The notes beneath the pieces are model-generated. The model saw only the letters and a program-made list of their open reading frames with translations. It had not been told where the DNA came from and made no database searches. DNA of 64,000 nucleotides from Haloarchaeobius sp. HME9146 (GTDB lineage: Archaea > Halobacteriota > Halobacteria > Halobacteriales > Natrialbaceae), in NCBI RefSeq assembly GCF_025399835.1, contig NZ_JAODVR010000002.1:434001-498000 (forward strand), given 5' to 3'. A program made the translations under genes and the position numbers. Positions 1-9,453 of this stretch are shown one piece after another (the stretch's first letter is position 1; each line of letters starts with the position of its first letter).

Positions 1-1
1 C

Positions 2-190
2 GACCTCCAGTCGGTGACGGTCGAACTCCGCGACGATTCGGGGTCGACCCTCGACTCGGCAACGATCTCGGTCTCCGGCGACTCGGCCTCGGGGACGACC
101 GTCCTCGAGACGAAGAACACCCCCGAAACGGTCGCGGTATCCGCGACCGACCAGGCGGGCCAGGAGACCACCACGACCACGACACTATGA
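2..190 (+). CDS. C-terminal end of a probable secreted/cell-surface protein (cut by window start)
   Basis: A GC3-rich open frame enters from the left edge and ends at TGA 188-190, giving 62 residues. The translation begins DLQSVTVELRDD and ends in a Thr-rich tail (ETTTTTTL). Alternating beta-type residues, many Ser/Thr/Asp and no Cys suggest the last Ig-like or PKD-like beta-sandwich repeat of an exported protein; this is inferred from composition only. Its stop overlaps the ATG of the GH3 gene in an ATGA arrangement, so the two are probably translated in one transcript. A polysaccharide-related function is suggested by that neighbour but not shown. Confidence 0.6.
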   Translation, partial: DLQSVTVELRDDSGSTLDSATISVSGDSASGTTVLETKNTPETVAVSATDQAGQETTTTTTL

Positions 191-2409
191 CGACCCACGA
201 TTCACAGATAACGCAAACGCAGGAAGGAGAGACCGAAGCGCGCGTCGAGACGCTTCTCGACGAGATGACGATTCGAGAGAAGGCCGCCCAGCTCGCCGGC
301 ACCTACGTCGGCACCATGGGCGAGACACGGACCGTCGAAGACGCCGAAGAGATGGTCCGCGACCACGGTCTCGGCTTCGTGACCCCCTTCGGGTACGGCG
401 CGTCCCCACACCGGGACTCCACCGAGGTCGTCGAGATCGCGAACGAACTCCAGCGCGTCGCCCGGGAGGAGTCCCGTCTCGGGATTCCCATCCTCATCCC
501 CGTCGACGCCATCCACGGGAACGCCTACGTGGAAGATACGACCATCTTCCCGCACAACCTCGGCGTCGCGGCGGCCCGTGACCGAGATCTCAGCGAACAG
601 GTCGGGGCCGTCACGGCGACCGAGGTCGCGGCGACCGGGTCGAGCCTGACCTACGGCCCGACCTGTGACGTCGGCCGCGACCCCCGCTGGGGTCGGACGT
701 TCGAGACCTTCGGCGAGTCGCCGTACCTCGTCGGAGAGCTCGCCGCGGCGAAGGTCCGCGGCATCCACGACGCACCCGTCGACGTGGCCGCCATGGCGAA
801 GCACTTCCCGGCCTACGGTGAGCCCGAACGCGGCGAGGACACCGCACCGGTCGACCGCTCGCTGTCGTCGCTCTACCGCGACTTCATCCCGTCGTTCGAG
901 AAGGTCATCGACGAGGGCGTCGAGGGCATCATGCCCAGCTACAACTCCATCAACGGCGAGCCGTCACACGGCTCCCGTCGCTGGCTGACCGACGTGCTCC
1001 GGGACGAGTTCGGCTTCGACGGCTACGTCGCCTCCGACTGGAACGGCATCAACATGCTCCACGACGACCACCGGGTCGCGACGACGAGCAAGGACGCCAT
1101 CCACCAGTCGTTCGACGCGGGCGTCGACGTCCACTCACTCGGCGAGGTCGACCACATCGAGCACATCGCGGACCTCGTCGAATCCGGTGTCATCACCGAG
1201 GACGCGGTCGACGAATCGGTCCGTCGCGTGCTCGAACTCAAGGCAGAACTCGGTCTGTTCGAAGACCCCTTCGTCGACCCGACCGAGTCCGCCGATACCC
1301 TCGGCAAGCCCACCCACCAGCAGGTGTCGCTCGAGGCTGCCCGCAAGTCGATGACGCTGCTGAAGAACGACGACGACCGGCTCCCGTTCGACGCCGACAC
1401 CGACGAGATACTCGTCACCGGCCCGAACGCCGACTCGCTGGTCAACCAGGTCGGCGGCTGGAGCCTGAAAGAGGAGCACGAACTCAGCGGCGCGACCATC
1501 CGCGACGGTATCGAGGAGCTCTCGTCCGCCGAGACGACGGTCAACTACGAGCGTGGCTCCGGGACGGACGAACCGGGCGACATCGACGCAGCCGTCGAGG
1601 CCGCCGAGTCTTCCGACGCCGCCGTCGTCGTCCTCGGGGAGAACTGGTACATCCACGAGTTCGGTCCGCAGGACGTCACCGGCCCGACCGAGGACTTCCC
1701 GAACCGCGCCGAGCTCACCCTGCCCGACGCGCAGCGCGAACTCCTCGAAGCCGTCCTCGAGACCGGGACGCCGACCGCCCTCGTGCTCGTCACTGGGCGG
1801 CCCCTGGCGATTCCGTGGGCGGCCGAGAACGTCGACGCCATCCTGCAGGCGTACTATCCGGGCGCCCAGGGTGGCCGGGCCGTCGCCGAGACGCTGTTCG
1901 GCGAGAACAACCCGGCCGGGAAGCTCCCGATATCGGTCCCGCGCTCGGAGAGCCAGCTCCCGGTACGACACAACCACCTGCCGAACCCGACGCCGATCGG
2001 CGAAGGCGAGCATCTCCCGTCGTACGACCCGCTGTTCGCGTTCGGCCACGGCCTCTCGTACACGGAGTTCGAGTACGGCGAGCTCTCGGTCTCCGACGAC
2101 ACCCTCGCGGAGGGCGAGTCGGTGTCCGTCTCGGTGACGCTCGAGAACACGGGTGACCGGGCGGGTGACGAGGTCGTCCAGCTGTTCGCCGGCCGGGACT
2201 ACTCCACGGTCGTCACGCCGGTGAAGGAGCTCGTCGGCTTCGAGCGGGTGACGCTCGAACCCGGCGAGGAGACCACCGTGACGTTCGAGGTGACCACCGA
2301 GACCTTCGACGTGGTCCACCCCGACGGCGCGAGTCGGTTCGAGCCAGGGAAGGTCTCCCTCTGGTGTGAATCCACGGAGACGTCGCTGGAGGTGGTCGAG
2401 CAGAACTGA
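187..2409 (+). CDS. bglX: Glycoside hydrolase family 3 beta-glucosidase (BglX-like)
   Basis: 740 residues, the usual length for a three-domain GH3 enzyme that removes beta-linked glucose or xylose from the non-reducing end of oligosaccharides. The N-terminal TIM-barrel holds the MAKHFPAYGEPERG segment and the nucleophile motif GYVASDWNG with Asp about residue 284. The alpha/beta sandwich (about 390-600) carries MTLLKNDD and the PAGKLPIS motif. A fibronectin III-like domain fills residues 640-730. No signal peptide is seen, so it is probably cytoplasmic. The start codon overlaps the stop of the preceding gene. Substrate preference cannot be read from sequence. A T-tract follows the stop codon. 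Confidence 0.93.
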   Translation: MTTHDSQITQTQEGETEARVETLLDEMTIREKAAQLAGTYVGTMGETRTVEDAEEMVRDHGLGFVTPFGYGASPHRDSTEVVEIANELQRVAREESRLGIPILIPVDAIHGNAYVEDTTIFPHNLGVAAARDRDLSEQVGAVTATEVAATGSSLTYGPTCDVGRDPRWGRTFETFGESPYLVGELAAAKVRGIHDAPVDVAAMAKHFPAYGEPERGEDTAPVDRSLSSLYRDFIPSFEKVIDEGVEGIMPSYNSINGEPSHGSRRWLTDVLRDEFGFDGYVASDWNGINMLHDDHRVATTSKDAIHQSFDAGVDVHSLGEVDHIEHIADLVESGVITEDAVDESVRRVLELKAELGLFEDPFVDPTESADTLGKPTHQQVSLEAARKSMTLLKNDDDRLPFDADTDEILVTGPNADSLVNQVGGWSLKEEHELSGATIRDGIEELSSAETTVNYERGSGTDEPGDIDAAVEAAESSDAAVVVLGENWYIHEFGPQDVTGPTEDFPNRAELTLPDAQRELLEAVLETGTPTALVLVTGRPLAIPWAAENVDAILQAYYPGAQGGRAVAETLFGENNPAGKLPISVPRSESQLPVRHNHLPNPTPIGEGEHLPSYDPLFAFGHGLSYTEFEYGELSVSDDTLAEGESVSVSVTLENTGDRAGDEVVQLFAGRDYSTVVTPVKELVGFERVTLEPGEETTVTFEVTTETFDVVHPDGASRFEPGKVSLWCESTETSLEVVEQN

Positions 2410-2459
2410 GGAACGATATCCCACCAACCATTCGCAGCCACCACTGCTTTTCGCTGTTA

Positions 2460-2465
2460 TTTTTT
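2460..2465 (+). terminator. T-tract terminator after the GH3 gene
   Basis: A run of six T residues lies about 50 bp after the bglX stop codon, preceded by another T-rich stretch (gcttttcg). Archaeal RNA polymerase terminates on such U-rich tracts without a hairpin. The facing gene (TrmB-like) ends at 2501, so the tract sits in the short convergent spacer. Confidence 0.5.
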
Positions 2466-2500
2466 CGCGGCCTGTCGCTCACGACCCAGCAGAATCCTCG

Positions 2501-3589
2501 CTAGCGGCCGCGCAACGGCGTCTTGCCGGGGTCGATACCGACCAGTGAGATGGTCCGCATCTCCATGTCCTCGAACACCGCGCCCCAGCCACCGACCTCG
2601 ATGGTCCCGTCGCCCGTCGCGATGGCGATGCTCTTGTAAGCCCCCATGTCGGAGAGCGCCAGCCGGGTGAGGTCCTGGTCGTCGTGGAAGTGCGAGAGCC
2701 CCACCACGATGCCTTCGACGGTCCGTCGCGACTCCGTGGCGATGTCGACGCCGTCGACGACGACGCGCAACTCGTAGCCCGCGTCCCACAGGAAGTGGCA
2801 GTCGCACATGAACTCCTCCATGGTGACGTAGGTGACCCGTTCCGGGTCGTCGGCGTACACCGTCGGGTAGAGGTTCCAGAGACAGGTGAGGTAGTACCAG
2901 TGGAACACGAACGGGAGGATGCGGTCGTAGATCATGACGCCGTAGTCCTCGTCCGACCGCGTGTTGGGTGCGAAGCAGGTGCGGTGGCGGTCGACGATGA
3001 CGAGGAACGGCCCGGGGATGCTGCACGCCCGGAGTTCCGAGAGCGCCCCCGTCGGGTCGAAGTCCTCCGGCGGCATCTCCTCACCGTCGACGTAGACGGA
3101 TGCACGGACAACGACCCCTTCCTCACGCGCCTCCCGAAGCGCGGGGAAGAGGTGCTGGAGCTGCTCGTACGTCCCGGCGAGTTCGACGACGGTGTCGGCG
3201 TCGCCGATGAGGTCGAGTGCGTTCTCGACGGCGGTCTCGCCGCGCTTGGTCACGCCGACCCTTGCGTCCATCCGGTTCGGCTGCCGGTACCGGTCGCGGA
3301 TCTCCTCGGCGGCATCGTGGAGGAGCTCCCCGCGGGCTTCGAGGTTCGCCATCGACGCCTCCGGGTCGCAGGGACGGACGTAGAGTTTCTCTCGGTCGAT
3401 GGTCTCGACGTAGCCCTTCGACTCCAGGCTCCGGAGGACGTCGTACACCTGTGAGACCGGAACGGAACTCTCACGACCGACCTCGATGGCGGGTGAGACG
3501 CCCATGTCGAGCAGACAGAGGTACGCTTCTGCCTGATACTCGGTCAGGTCGGCGTATTCCAGTGCCTCCGCCAGGGTCTCACGGTCCAT
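2501..3589 (-). CDS. TrmB-family sugar-responsive transcriptional regulator
   Basis: 362 residues from the ATG at 3589; an upstream ATG at 3616 would add nine unlikely residues (MYRYGLCEN). The N-terminal winged helix (LTEYQAEAYLCLLDMG ... VPVSQVYDVLRSLESKGYVE) is the TrmB signature, followed by a short dimerisation helix and a C-terminal TrmB sensor domain (about 110-360). The family binds sugars and switches sugar transport, glycolysis and gluconeogenesis genes. It converges on the beta-glucosidase gene, so a link to glucoside use is plausible but inferred. The sensor domain contains an atypical number of His and Cys residues. Confidence 0.88.
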   Translation of the reverse strand: MDRETLAEALEYADLTEYQAEAYLCLLDMGVSPAIEVGRESSVPVSQVYDVLRSLESKGYVETIDREKLYVRPCDPEASMANLEARGELLHDAAEEIRDRYRQPNRMDARVGVTKRGETAVENALDLIGDADTVVELAGTYEQLQHLFPALREAREEGVVVRASVYVDGEEMPPEDFDPTGALSELRACSIPGPFLVIVDRHRTCFAPNTRSDEDYGVMIYDRILPFVFHWYYLTCLWNLYPTVYADDPERVTYVTMEEFMCDCHFLWDAGYELRVVVDGVDIATESRRTVEGIVVGLSHFHDDQDLTRLALSDMGAYKSIAIATGDGTIEVGGWGAVFEDMEMRTISLVGIDPGKTPLRGR

Positions 3590-3828
3590 GTTCTCACACA
3601 GTCCATACCGATACATGAACCTTCGGAGCGCGGTAGAGTTTCCCTCCTGCGACCGTCTCTCACAGGAGCGCTCCGTGCCAGTATGGAGCCGAGGCGGGTA
3701 GCGTCAGGGTGAAGAAGTCTACACTGTGTAAACATTCTACACCGTTTCGACGGTTCGATTCCATCGATTGGTAGCTCGCACGAAAGATACAGGTAGGGCG
3801 ACGGTGAGTAGCCGGTAACGGGACGGGT

Positions 3829-5514
3829 ATGAGCGAGACGAGACAGATAACAATCGGCGAGACGATGGACGAGTCGACCGTGTCGGTACCGGTCGTAGAA
3901 CTGCTGACTGGACGGGGATTCGTCACCGGGAAGTCCGGGTCCGGGAAGTCGAACACCGCGAGCGTCATCGCCGAGGAACTCCTCGAGGCGGGCTACCCCC
4001 TGCTCATCGTCGACACCGACGGCGAATACTACGGGCTCAAGGAGGAGTACGAACTCCTACACGCGGGCGCTGACGAGGAGTGCGACATCCAGATCGCACC
4101 CGAGCACGCCGAGCGCATGGCACACCTCGCGCTCGAAGAGAACGTGCCCATCATCCTCGACGTGTCGGGCTATCTCGACGACAGCGTCGCGAACGAACTC
4201 ATCCTCGAAACCACCAAACACCTCTTCGCCAAAGAGAAGAAGCTCAAGAAGCCGTTTCTCCTCGTTGTGGAAGAGGTCCACGAGTACATCCCGGAGGGTG
4301 GCGGGATGGACGAGACGGGCAAGATGCTCATCAAGGTCGGCAAGCGCGGGCGCAAGCACGGCCTCGGCATCATGGGCATCAGCCAGCGCCCGGCCGACGT
4401 CAAGAAGGACTTCATCACACAGGCGAACTGGATGGTCTGGCATCGCCTCACCTGGGAGAACGACACGAAGGTCGTCGGCCGCATCCTCGGGAACGAGTAC
4501 GAGAAACGCGTCACGGACCTGAACGCCGGGCAGGCGTTCATGATGTCCGACTGGGCCGAGGCCGACATCCGGACCATCCAGTTCCGGCGCAAGCGAACCT
4601 TCGACGCCGGGGCGACACCCGGCCTCGACGACTTCGAACGCCCGGAGCTCAAGTCGGTGAGTGACGCGCTGGTCGAGGACCTCTCGGACATCACCGAGGA
4701 GAAGGCCGAGCGCGAGAACCGCATCATCGAACTCGAGAACGAACTCGAGAAGAAAGAACAGAAGATATCGACGCTGGAGGACGAACTCGACCGGGCGCGG
4801 GACATCTCCTCGGCGGCGAAGCAGATGGCCGACGCCATCGCTGGCAACACCGGCATCGAAGCGCCGGGCGAGCAGACGACGCTGGACGACGCGACCCAGG
4901 ACGACAAGCCCGACGAGGAGAAGACGAACGCGGAGATAGAGGCCGAGCGCAACACGCTCAGGAAGCGAGTACGCGAACTCGAATCGGAACTCGAACGACT
5001 CGAAGCCCGGAACGAGACTTTGCGCGAGGAGAACCAGGAACTCCACGAGGACGGCGAGGAGGCAGACATCGTCCAGGACCAGCGCGACCGCATCGCGTTC
5101 CTGGAGATGGCGCTCGAACAGCTCCAGCGGCGGTTCTCACAGCCATCGAACACCAGCGAGGACACCGAGGTGGAGGACGAACCGGACCTCGTCGACCTCG
5201 TCAAGACCGACCCCGTCGAGGGCCGCGTCGAGGACGCCATCCACGAGGCCGAGTGCAACGCGACGTACACCTGGGACACCATCGCCGTGCTGGGCGAGAA
5301 AGCACCCATGACGGTCACGCAGATCGAGCCGCTCGTGGAGACGGACGGCCAACGCATCCAGAGCGCGCTGACGGAACTCCGGAAGCGTGACGTGGTGCGC
5401 CGGGACGAGAAGGGTCGCTACGAACTGGACCGCCGGTCGATGGAACGACTCATCGCCGACCGACGCGAGCAGGAGCGGATGGCAGCAGTGAAAGAGCAGA
5501 CGCGACAGAACTGA
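3829..5514 (+). CDS. HerA/DUF87-type ATPase with coiled coil and C-terminal winged helix
   Basis: 561 residues. The RecA-like ATPase core carries a Walker A GKSGSGKS at residues 34-41 and a Walker B segment FLLVVEEVHEYIPE about residue 145, followed by GISQRPADVKK, typical of HerA/FtsK-like DNA pumps and of haloarchaeal DUF87 proteins. Residues about 285-430 are heptad-rich coiled coil (EKAERENRIIELENELEKKEQ). The last 90 residues look like a winged helix (APMTVTQIEPLVETDGQRIQSALTELRKRDVVRRDEKGRY). It lacks the usual HerA neighbours NurA, Mre11 and Rad50, so a role in end resection is not supported here. A DNA-handling or remodelling ATPase is the safest call. Confidence 0.82.
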   Translation: MSETRQITIGETMDESTVSVPVVELLTGRGFVTGKSGSGKSNTASVIAEELLEAGYPLLIVDTDGEYYGLKEEYELLHAGADEECDIQIAPEHAERMAHLALEENVPIILDVSGYLDDSVANELILETTKHLFAKEKKLKKPFLLVVEEVHEYIPEGGGMDETGKMLIKVGKRGRKHGLGIMGISQRPADVKKDFITQANWMVWHRLTWENDTKVVGRILGNEYEKRVTDLNAGQAFMMSDWAEADIRTIQFRRKRTFDAGATPGLDDFERPELKSVSDALVEDLSDITEEKAERENRIIELENELEKKEQKISTLEDELDRARDISSAAKQMADAIAGNTGIEAPGEQTTLDDATQDDKPDEEKTNAEIEAERNTLRKRVRELESELERLEARNETLREENQELHEDGEEADIVQDQRDRIAFLEMALEQLQRRFSQPSNTSEDTEVEDEPDLVDLVKTDPVEGRVEDAIHEAECNATYTWDTIAVLGEKAPMTVTQIEPLVETDGQRIQSALTELRKRDVVRRDEKGRYELDRRSMERLIADRREQERMAAVKEQTRQN

Positions 5515-5524
5515 CGGGTCCGGT

Positions 5525-5944
5525 TCAGGCGATACTGCCGACCTCGTCGATGGGCATGACCGAGTAGTCCACCGAGAGGGTGTTCTTCGTGGCGCGAATC
5601 TTCCCGACGAACGTCGATATCTCTGCGAGCGAGCCTTCGAGGATGAACAGCTCCATGCAGTAGTGGTCGCCGACGTGGTTGTGGACGTTCGAGGCGACGA
5701 GGTCCTCGTGTTCGTGGCGGAGCTGCATCATCCGGTGTTCGACGTTCGAGGACTCGTAGTCGAACAGCACCGTGACCACGCCCATGAGGTTCCGGTCTTC
5801 CAGTTTCTTGTCCTCGAACTCACCGAGGAGGTTCCGCGAGGCCTCGCGAACGACCTCGCTCCGGCCGGTGTACCCGTGGGTCTCTGCGAACTCGTCGATT
5901 CGGTCGAGGAGTTCCTCGGGCATCGAGACGCTGACGACTGTCAT
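5525..5944 (-). CDS. nikR: Nickel-responsive regulator NikR
   Basis: 139 residues with an N-terminal ribbon-helix-helix ([33 protein letters not shown]) and a C-terminal ACT-like metal-binding domain. The four Ni ligands known in the E. coli protein (H76, H87, H89, C95) line up with H77, H88, H90 and C96 here, in RHEHE and [11 protein letters not shown] metal-competent NikR is therefore likely. No nickel transporter, hydrogenase or urease lies in the window, so its targets are elsewhere. It converges on the HerA-like gene with a 10-bp gap. Confidence 0.93.
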   Translation of the reverse strand: MTVVSVSMPEELLDRIDEFAETHGYTGRSEVVREASRNLLGEFEDKKLEDRNLMGVVTVLFDYESSNVEHRMMQLRHEHEDLVASNVHNHVGDHYCMELFILEGSLAEISTFVGKIRATKNTLSVDYSVMPIDEVGSIA

Positions 5945-5966
5945 ATAATAACTGACGGTGGTAGAA

Positions 5967-5974
5967 ATAATAAG
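5967..5974 (-). promoter_or_regulatory. Putative TATA element of nikR
   Basis: On the minus strand CTTATTAT lies 23-30 bp before the nikR start, the distance expected for a leaderless haloarchaeal transcript. A second copy of the same heptamer (ATAATAA on the plus strand, 5945-5951) overlaps the start codon exactly 22 bp away. The pair could also be part of a NikR operator; that is inference. Confidence 0.45.
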
Positions 5975-6084
5975 GATTCGTATTTTTTCGGGGGTATCGG
6001 GCTGTGAGATAGTAACACCGTCTCGGTCGTCGGCTCCTCACAGGGAGAACGACGGACTGCCCGTGATGGCCGAAAATCGCCGCA

Positions 6085-9000
6085 TTACTCCTCATCGAGG
6101 GCTGCCAGCCGGTCCCGGTACGTCTCTGCTCGGTCGGCATCCTCGGCCGCCTCGGCGACCTCGACCAGTTCTTCGAGGGTGTCCCGGAGATACGGCGTCG
6201 CTCCGACGGTCTCGTATCGGTCGGTAGCGGCTTCGAACGCCTCGAACGCATCCGAGAACGCCCCGGTCGCCGCACACACCGCCGCGTAGTCCCGGTACGT
6301 CTCGGCCAGCCCGGGAGCGCGGTCGAGAGATTCGAGCATGTCGACGGCGGTCGAGAGGTCCTCGATGGCGTCGTCCTCGTTTCCGCGGTCGTGGGCGATG
6401 CCGCCCCGGCAGGCCAGCGCGAGTGCCTCGTCGCGCTCGTCACCGAGTTCCTCGACCATCTCCAGGCAGGCAGTGACGTGCTCGGTTGCGTCGTCGAGTC
6501 GACCCGCCGCTCTCGCCGTCGCGGCCAGCCCACGGAGACAGAGCATCTCCGAGTACCGGTTGTCCTGGTCGCGGGTCATGGTGCGGGCCCGTTCGAGCGA
6601 TTCCCGGCTTTTCTCGTAGTCGCCGGTGCGCCGGTAGGTGTTCCCGAGCGCCCGGTGCGCGTGGGATTCGCGCTCGCGGGCACCGACGGTCTTGCTCTCC
6701 TCGATGGCCTGCCTGAAGCGAGCCAGGGCCGTGTCGAGGGCCCCCACGTCGCGAGCGGTCACACCGAGATTGATGAGACTGTCGATGGCCTGCACCCGTG
6801 CCCCGATGGCGTGGCGGAGTTCGTGACTCTCCTCGAAGCGCTCGACCGCCCCAGCGAGGTCGCCGCGTTCGCGCTGGATCATCCCGAGATTGTTCCGGAC
6901 GTCCGCCTCGCCCCGCAGATCGGTGAGTTCGTCGTGAATCTCCAGGGCGGCCTCGAAGCGAGCCTTCGCCTCGTCGACCTCACCACGGAGCCAGGCGACG
7001 ACGCCGACCCCGTTGAGGGCCCGCGCTTCGCCCTGTCTGTCGCCGGCTTCTCTGAAGCCCTCGAGGCTGGAGAGTCCGTACTCCCAGGCGTCGTCGAAGT
7101 CACCGCGCCGGTCCGCGACGTAGCTGCGTATCTTGTTCGCCCGGGCCCTGAGCAACGCCGCCATGTCCGCGTCCGAGACGGTCGAAGCGACCTCGTCGAG
7201 GAACTCGCACTCGGCCATCGCCGCGTCGTAGTCGCCCGCGTCGCTGTACATCCGAGCCCGCGCGACCAGACAGCTATGGACTGTCTGCATCTGGCAGGCG
7301 TCGGGGAACTGGAGGTCCGCGTGGCGACCGTGGCCGTAGAGTGGGGCGAGTCCGGGCGTTTCGCGGCCGAGTGCGAACACCCGTTCGGCGACGGTTTCGG
7401 CCCACGTCTCGGGGGCGGCTTCGAGTTGCTCGAGCACGGGGGCGTCCCCCTGCCGAAGTGACCGGATGCGCTCGCGGCGCGCCGGGTCATCGGCCAGTGC
7501 GAGAAGCGCGTTGACTGCCCGGGCGAACCGGCGGTGGGCGACCGCCTGGTCCAGGGACGAGACGACCTCGTCGAGGAACGCGGTCGACCAGGCGTCGTGG
7601 ACCGTCCGAAAGTGGCTGTTCTCCTGGCCGAACAGTACCTGTCCGTCGAGTCGGTCGAGTGCGGCATCGACCGTGTCGAGCGCCGGCCCGTCGGGGTCGA
7701 CGGCGAGTGCGTACACCAGATCGCGCGTGACTGGCAGCCCGGCCGCGTTACAAGTGTTGACGAACATCGCGACGACGAGTTCGTCCGGGTCGTCCGAGAC
7801 AGCCGCGTAGGAGTGCCGGACGTCCTGCGAGAGCGACGTGACGGCTCCCCCGTCGTCGAACGGGTCGGCGAAGAGGCCGTACCGGTGCGACAGAATGAGC
7901 AGCTCACCCGCCTCGGCGTCATCGTCGTCGTCCCACATCGCCGTCGTGAACTCCTCTCGCGGCGGGAACGACCCCGGAAGCAGGTCGGCGGCGTGCGCGT
8001 GGAATCGGTCGCGTTCCCTGTCGTCCAGCGGCGGCACCGAGGCAGTCGATATCTCGTCCTGCCTGAACACCTCCAGTCGGGCGTCGAGGAGTTCGTCCGG
8101 GTCGGCCCACTCCGACCGACGCGCATCGAGCAGGAACGAGACGTCGGCCTCCCCGGCGAGTTCCTGTATCACGGTGAAGATGCCCATCGCGTCACTTCGA
8201 GGGGCGTCCTCGACCACCACGAGCGCATGGCCGTCGGTCGCCTGGAGCTCGGCCGCCAGCTCTGATGGGTCGTCTATCGCCGACGACCGCCCGCCCTCAC
8301 GATAGAACACCGGGCCGTTGTCGGCCGCCCACCAGCGGCAAGCGGCCTGCTTACAGCACGTACTCTTGCCGCTCCCCGGCAGTCCGAGGAGGACGGTATC
8401 CGACCCGTCTTCGATGGAGCTCACGAGGTGGTCGACGAAGTCCCGCCGTTCGTCGTCGACGACGTGCTCACGTGACAGCGTCATTCCAGCCGCGACCTCT
8501 GGGAGGCCGGGCCCCGCGCGGAGCATCGTCTCCGGCGGAAGCGTCTCTCGTGTGTCGAAGTACTCGGGGGTCAGTGCGAGAAAACCACTCTCGCCGAGCG
8601 TCTTGGGCAGCGTCGGTGCCGGTCGGTCGCCGGTCTCGGGCCCGCCCGCCGTGAACGTGTCCGCCCCACCGTTCGGGGAGACACCGACCGTGGCTCCCGT
8701 TCCGAGGTACCGCCGGAAGAGGTCGTCAGTCCAGCGGCGAGCCGACTCGGTCTCGGTCTCGACGACCGCGTGAATCCCACCGTTGGGAGAGTACAGTACG
8801 AGCATGAGGCGGCGGTCGCTGTCGGTCACACAGTCGATGACACCAAGACACTCGGGGAGGGAGTCGTGCGGTTCGACGGTCACCGTGCCCGCGTCCACTC
8901 CTTCGGCCACCCCTTTCGTCTCCCGGAGTCGGGCCGTCAGTTCGGGCTCGGCCGCGATGGCGAACTCGCCGCCACGGTCGGCCACCGCGGCGACCTCGGT

Positions 9001-9453
9001 CAGTGACCGGTCGTCGTTGGCGACCGGCCAGAGCGCCCGGAACGATTCGGCCCGCCCGAGCAGGTCGTGTATCTTTCCGATGAGTTCGTACTGGCGGTAC
9101 TCGTCGGACCTGTCGATGGTCGCATCCGCGAGGATACCCGGTTCGAGCGGTGTCTCGGGCGGGAGCGGTTCGAACACGCCCTGGTTCGACTGCACCGCCT
9201 CCAGCGCCGCCCGGTGATTCCGGTGGTCGTTCAACACCAGTGCCCCCGCCGTGGTGACGGCGTAGCCCTCCGTCGTCCGTCGGATCCACCCGGCCTCTGA
9301 AAGTTCGCGGACCCCCCGGTTGACTGTCGACCGGGAGACACCAAGGCTGTCGGTCAGGTCACGAACGTGCGCCGGTCCCTCCTCGATACGCTCCAGAAAT
9401 CGATACCGGCGGTCGAGGAGTTCGAGTGCATCCCCCACGTCGTCATCCTGCAT
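6085..9453 (-). CDS. Giant fused regulator: wHTH + FilR1-like sensor + P-loop NTPase + TPR repeats
   Basis: 1122 residues. Residues 10-75 form a winged helix (HVRDLTDSLGVSRSTVNRGVRELSEAGWIRR). Residues about 90-255 resemble the FilR1-type ligand domain common in haloarchaeal HTH regulators. Residues 320-640 are a P-loop NTPase with Walker A GLPGSGKST (357-365) and Walker B HALVVVEDA (about 409-417). From about residue 720 to the end are tetratricopeptide repeats (ALNGVGVVAWLRGEVDEAKARFEAAL and similar units). The order sensor-NTPase-superstructure is that of STAND switches such as MalT or SARP-type regulators, but with the DNA-binding domain at the N terminus and a FilR1 module added. It stands alone, with no operon partner. 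Ligand and targets are unknown. Confidence 0.8.
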   Translation of the reverse strand: MQDDDVGDALELLDRRYRFLERIEEGPAHVRDLTDSLGVSRSTVNRGVRELSEAGWIRRTTEGYAVTTAGALVLNDHRNHRAALEAVQSNQGVFEPLPPETPLEPGILADATIDRSDEYRQYELIGKIHDLLGRAESFRALWPVANDDRSLTEVAAVADRGGEFAIAAEPELTARLRETKGVAEGVDAGTVTVEPHDSLPECLGVIDCVTDSDRRLMLVLYSPNGGIHAVVETETESARRWTDDLFRRYLGTGATVGVSPNGGADTFTAGGPETGDRPAPTLPKTLGESGFLALTPEYFDTRETLPPETMLRAGPGLPEVAAGMTLSREHVVDDERRDFVDHLVSSIEDGSDTVLLGLPGSGKSTCCKQAACRWWAADNGPVFYREGGRSSAIDDPSELAAELQATDGHALVVVEDAPRSDAMGIFTVIQELAGEADVSFLLDARRSEWADPDELLDARLEVFRQDEISTASVPPLDDRERDRFHAHAADLLPGSFPPREEFTTAMWDDDDDAEAGELLILSHRYGLFADPFDDGGAVTSLSQDVRHSYAAVSDDPDELVVAMFVNTCNAAGLPVTRDLVYALAVDPDGPALDTVDAALDRLDGQVLFGQENSHFRTVHDAWSTAFLDEVVSSLDQAVAHRRFARAVNALLALADDPARRERIRSLRQGDAPVLEQLEAAPETWAETVAERVFALGRETPGLAPLYGHGRHADLQFPDACQMQTVHSCLVARARMYSDAGDYDAAMAECEFLDEVASTVSDADMAALLRARANKIRSYVADRRGDFDDAWEYGLSSLEGFREAGDRQGEARALNGVGVVAWLRGEVDEAKARFEAALEIHDELTDLRGEADVRNNLGMIQRERGDLAGAVERFEESHELRHAIGARVQAIDSLINLGVTARDVGALDTALARFRQAIEESKTVGARERESHAHRALGNTYRRTGDYEKSRESLERARTMTRDQDNRYSEMLCLRGLAATARAAGRLDDATEHVTACLEMVEELGDERDEALALACRGGIAHDRGNEDDAIEDLSTAVDMLESLDRAPGLAETYRDYAAVCAATGAFSDAFEAFEAATDRYETVGATPYLRDTLEELVEVAEAAEDADRAETYRDRLAALDEE

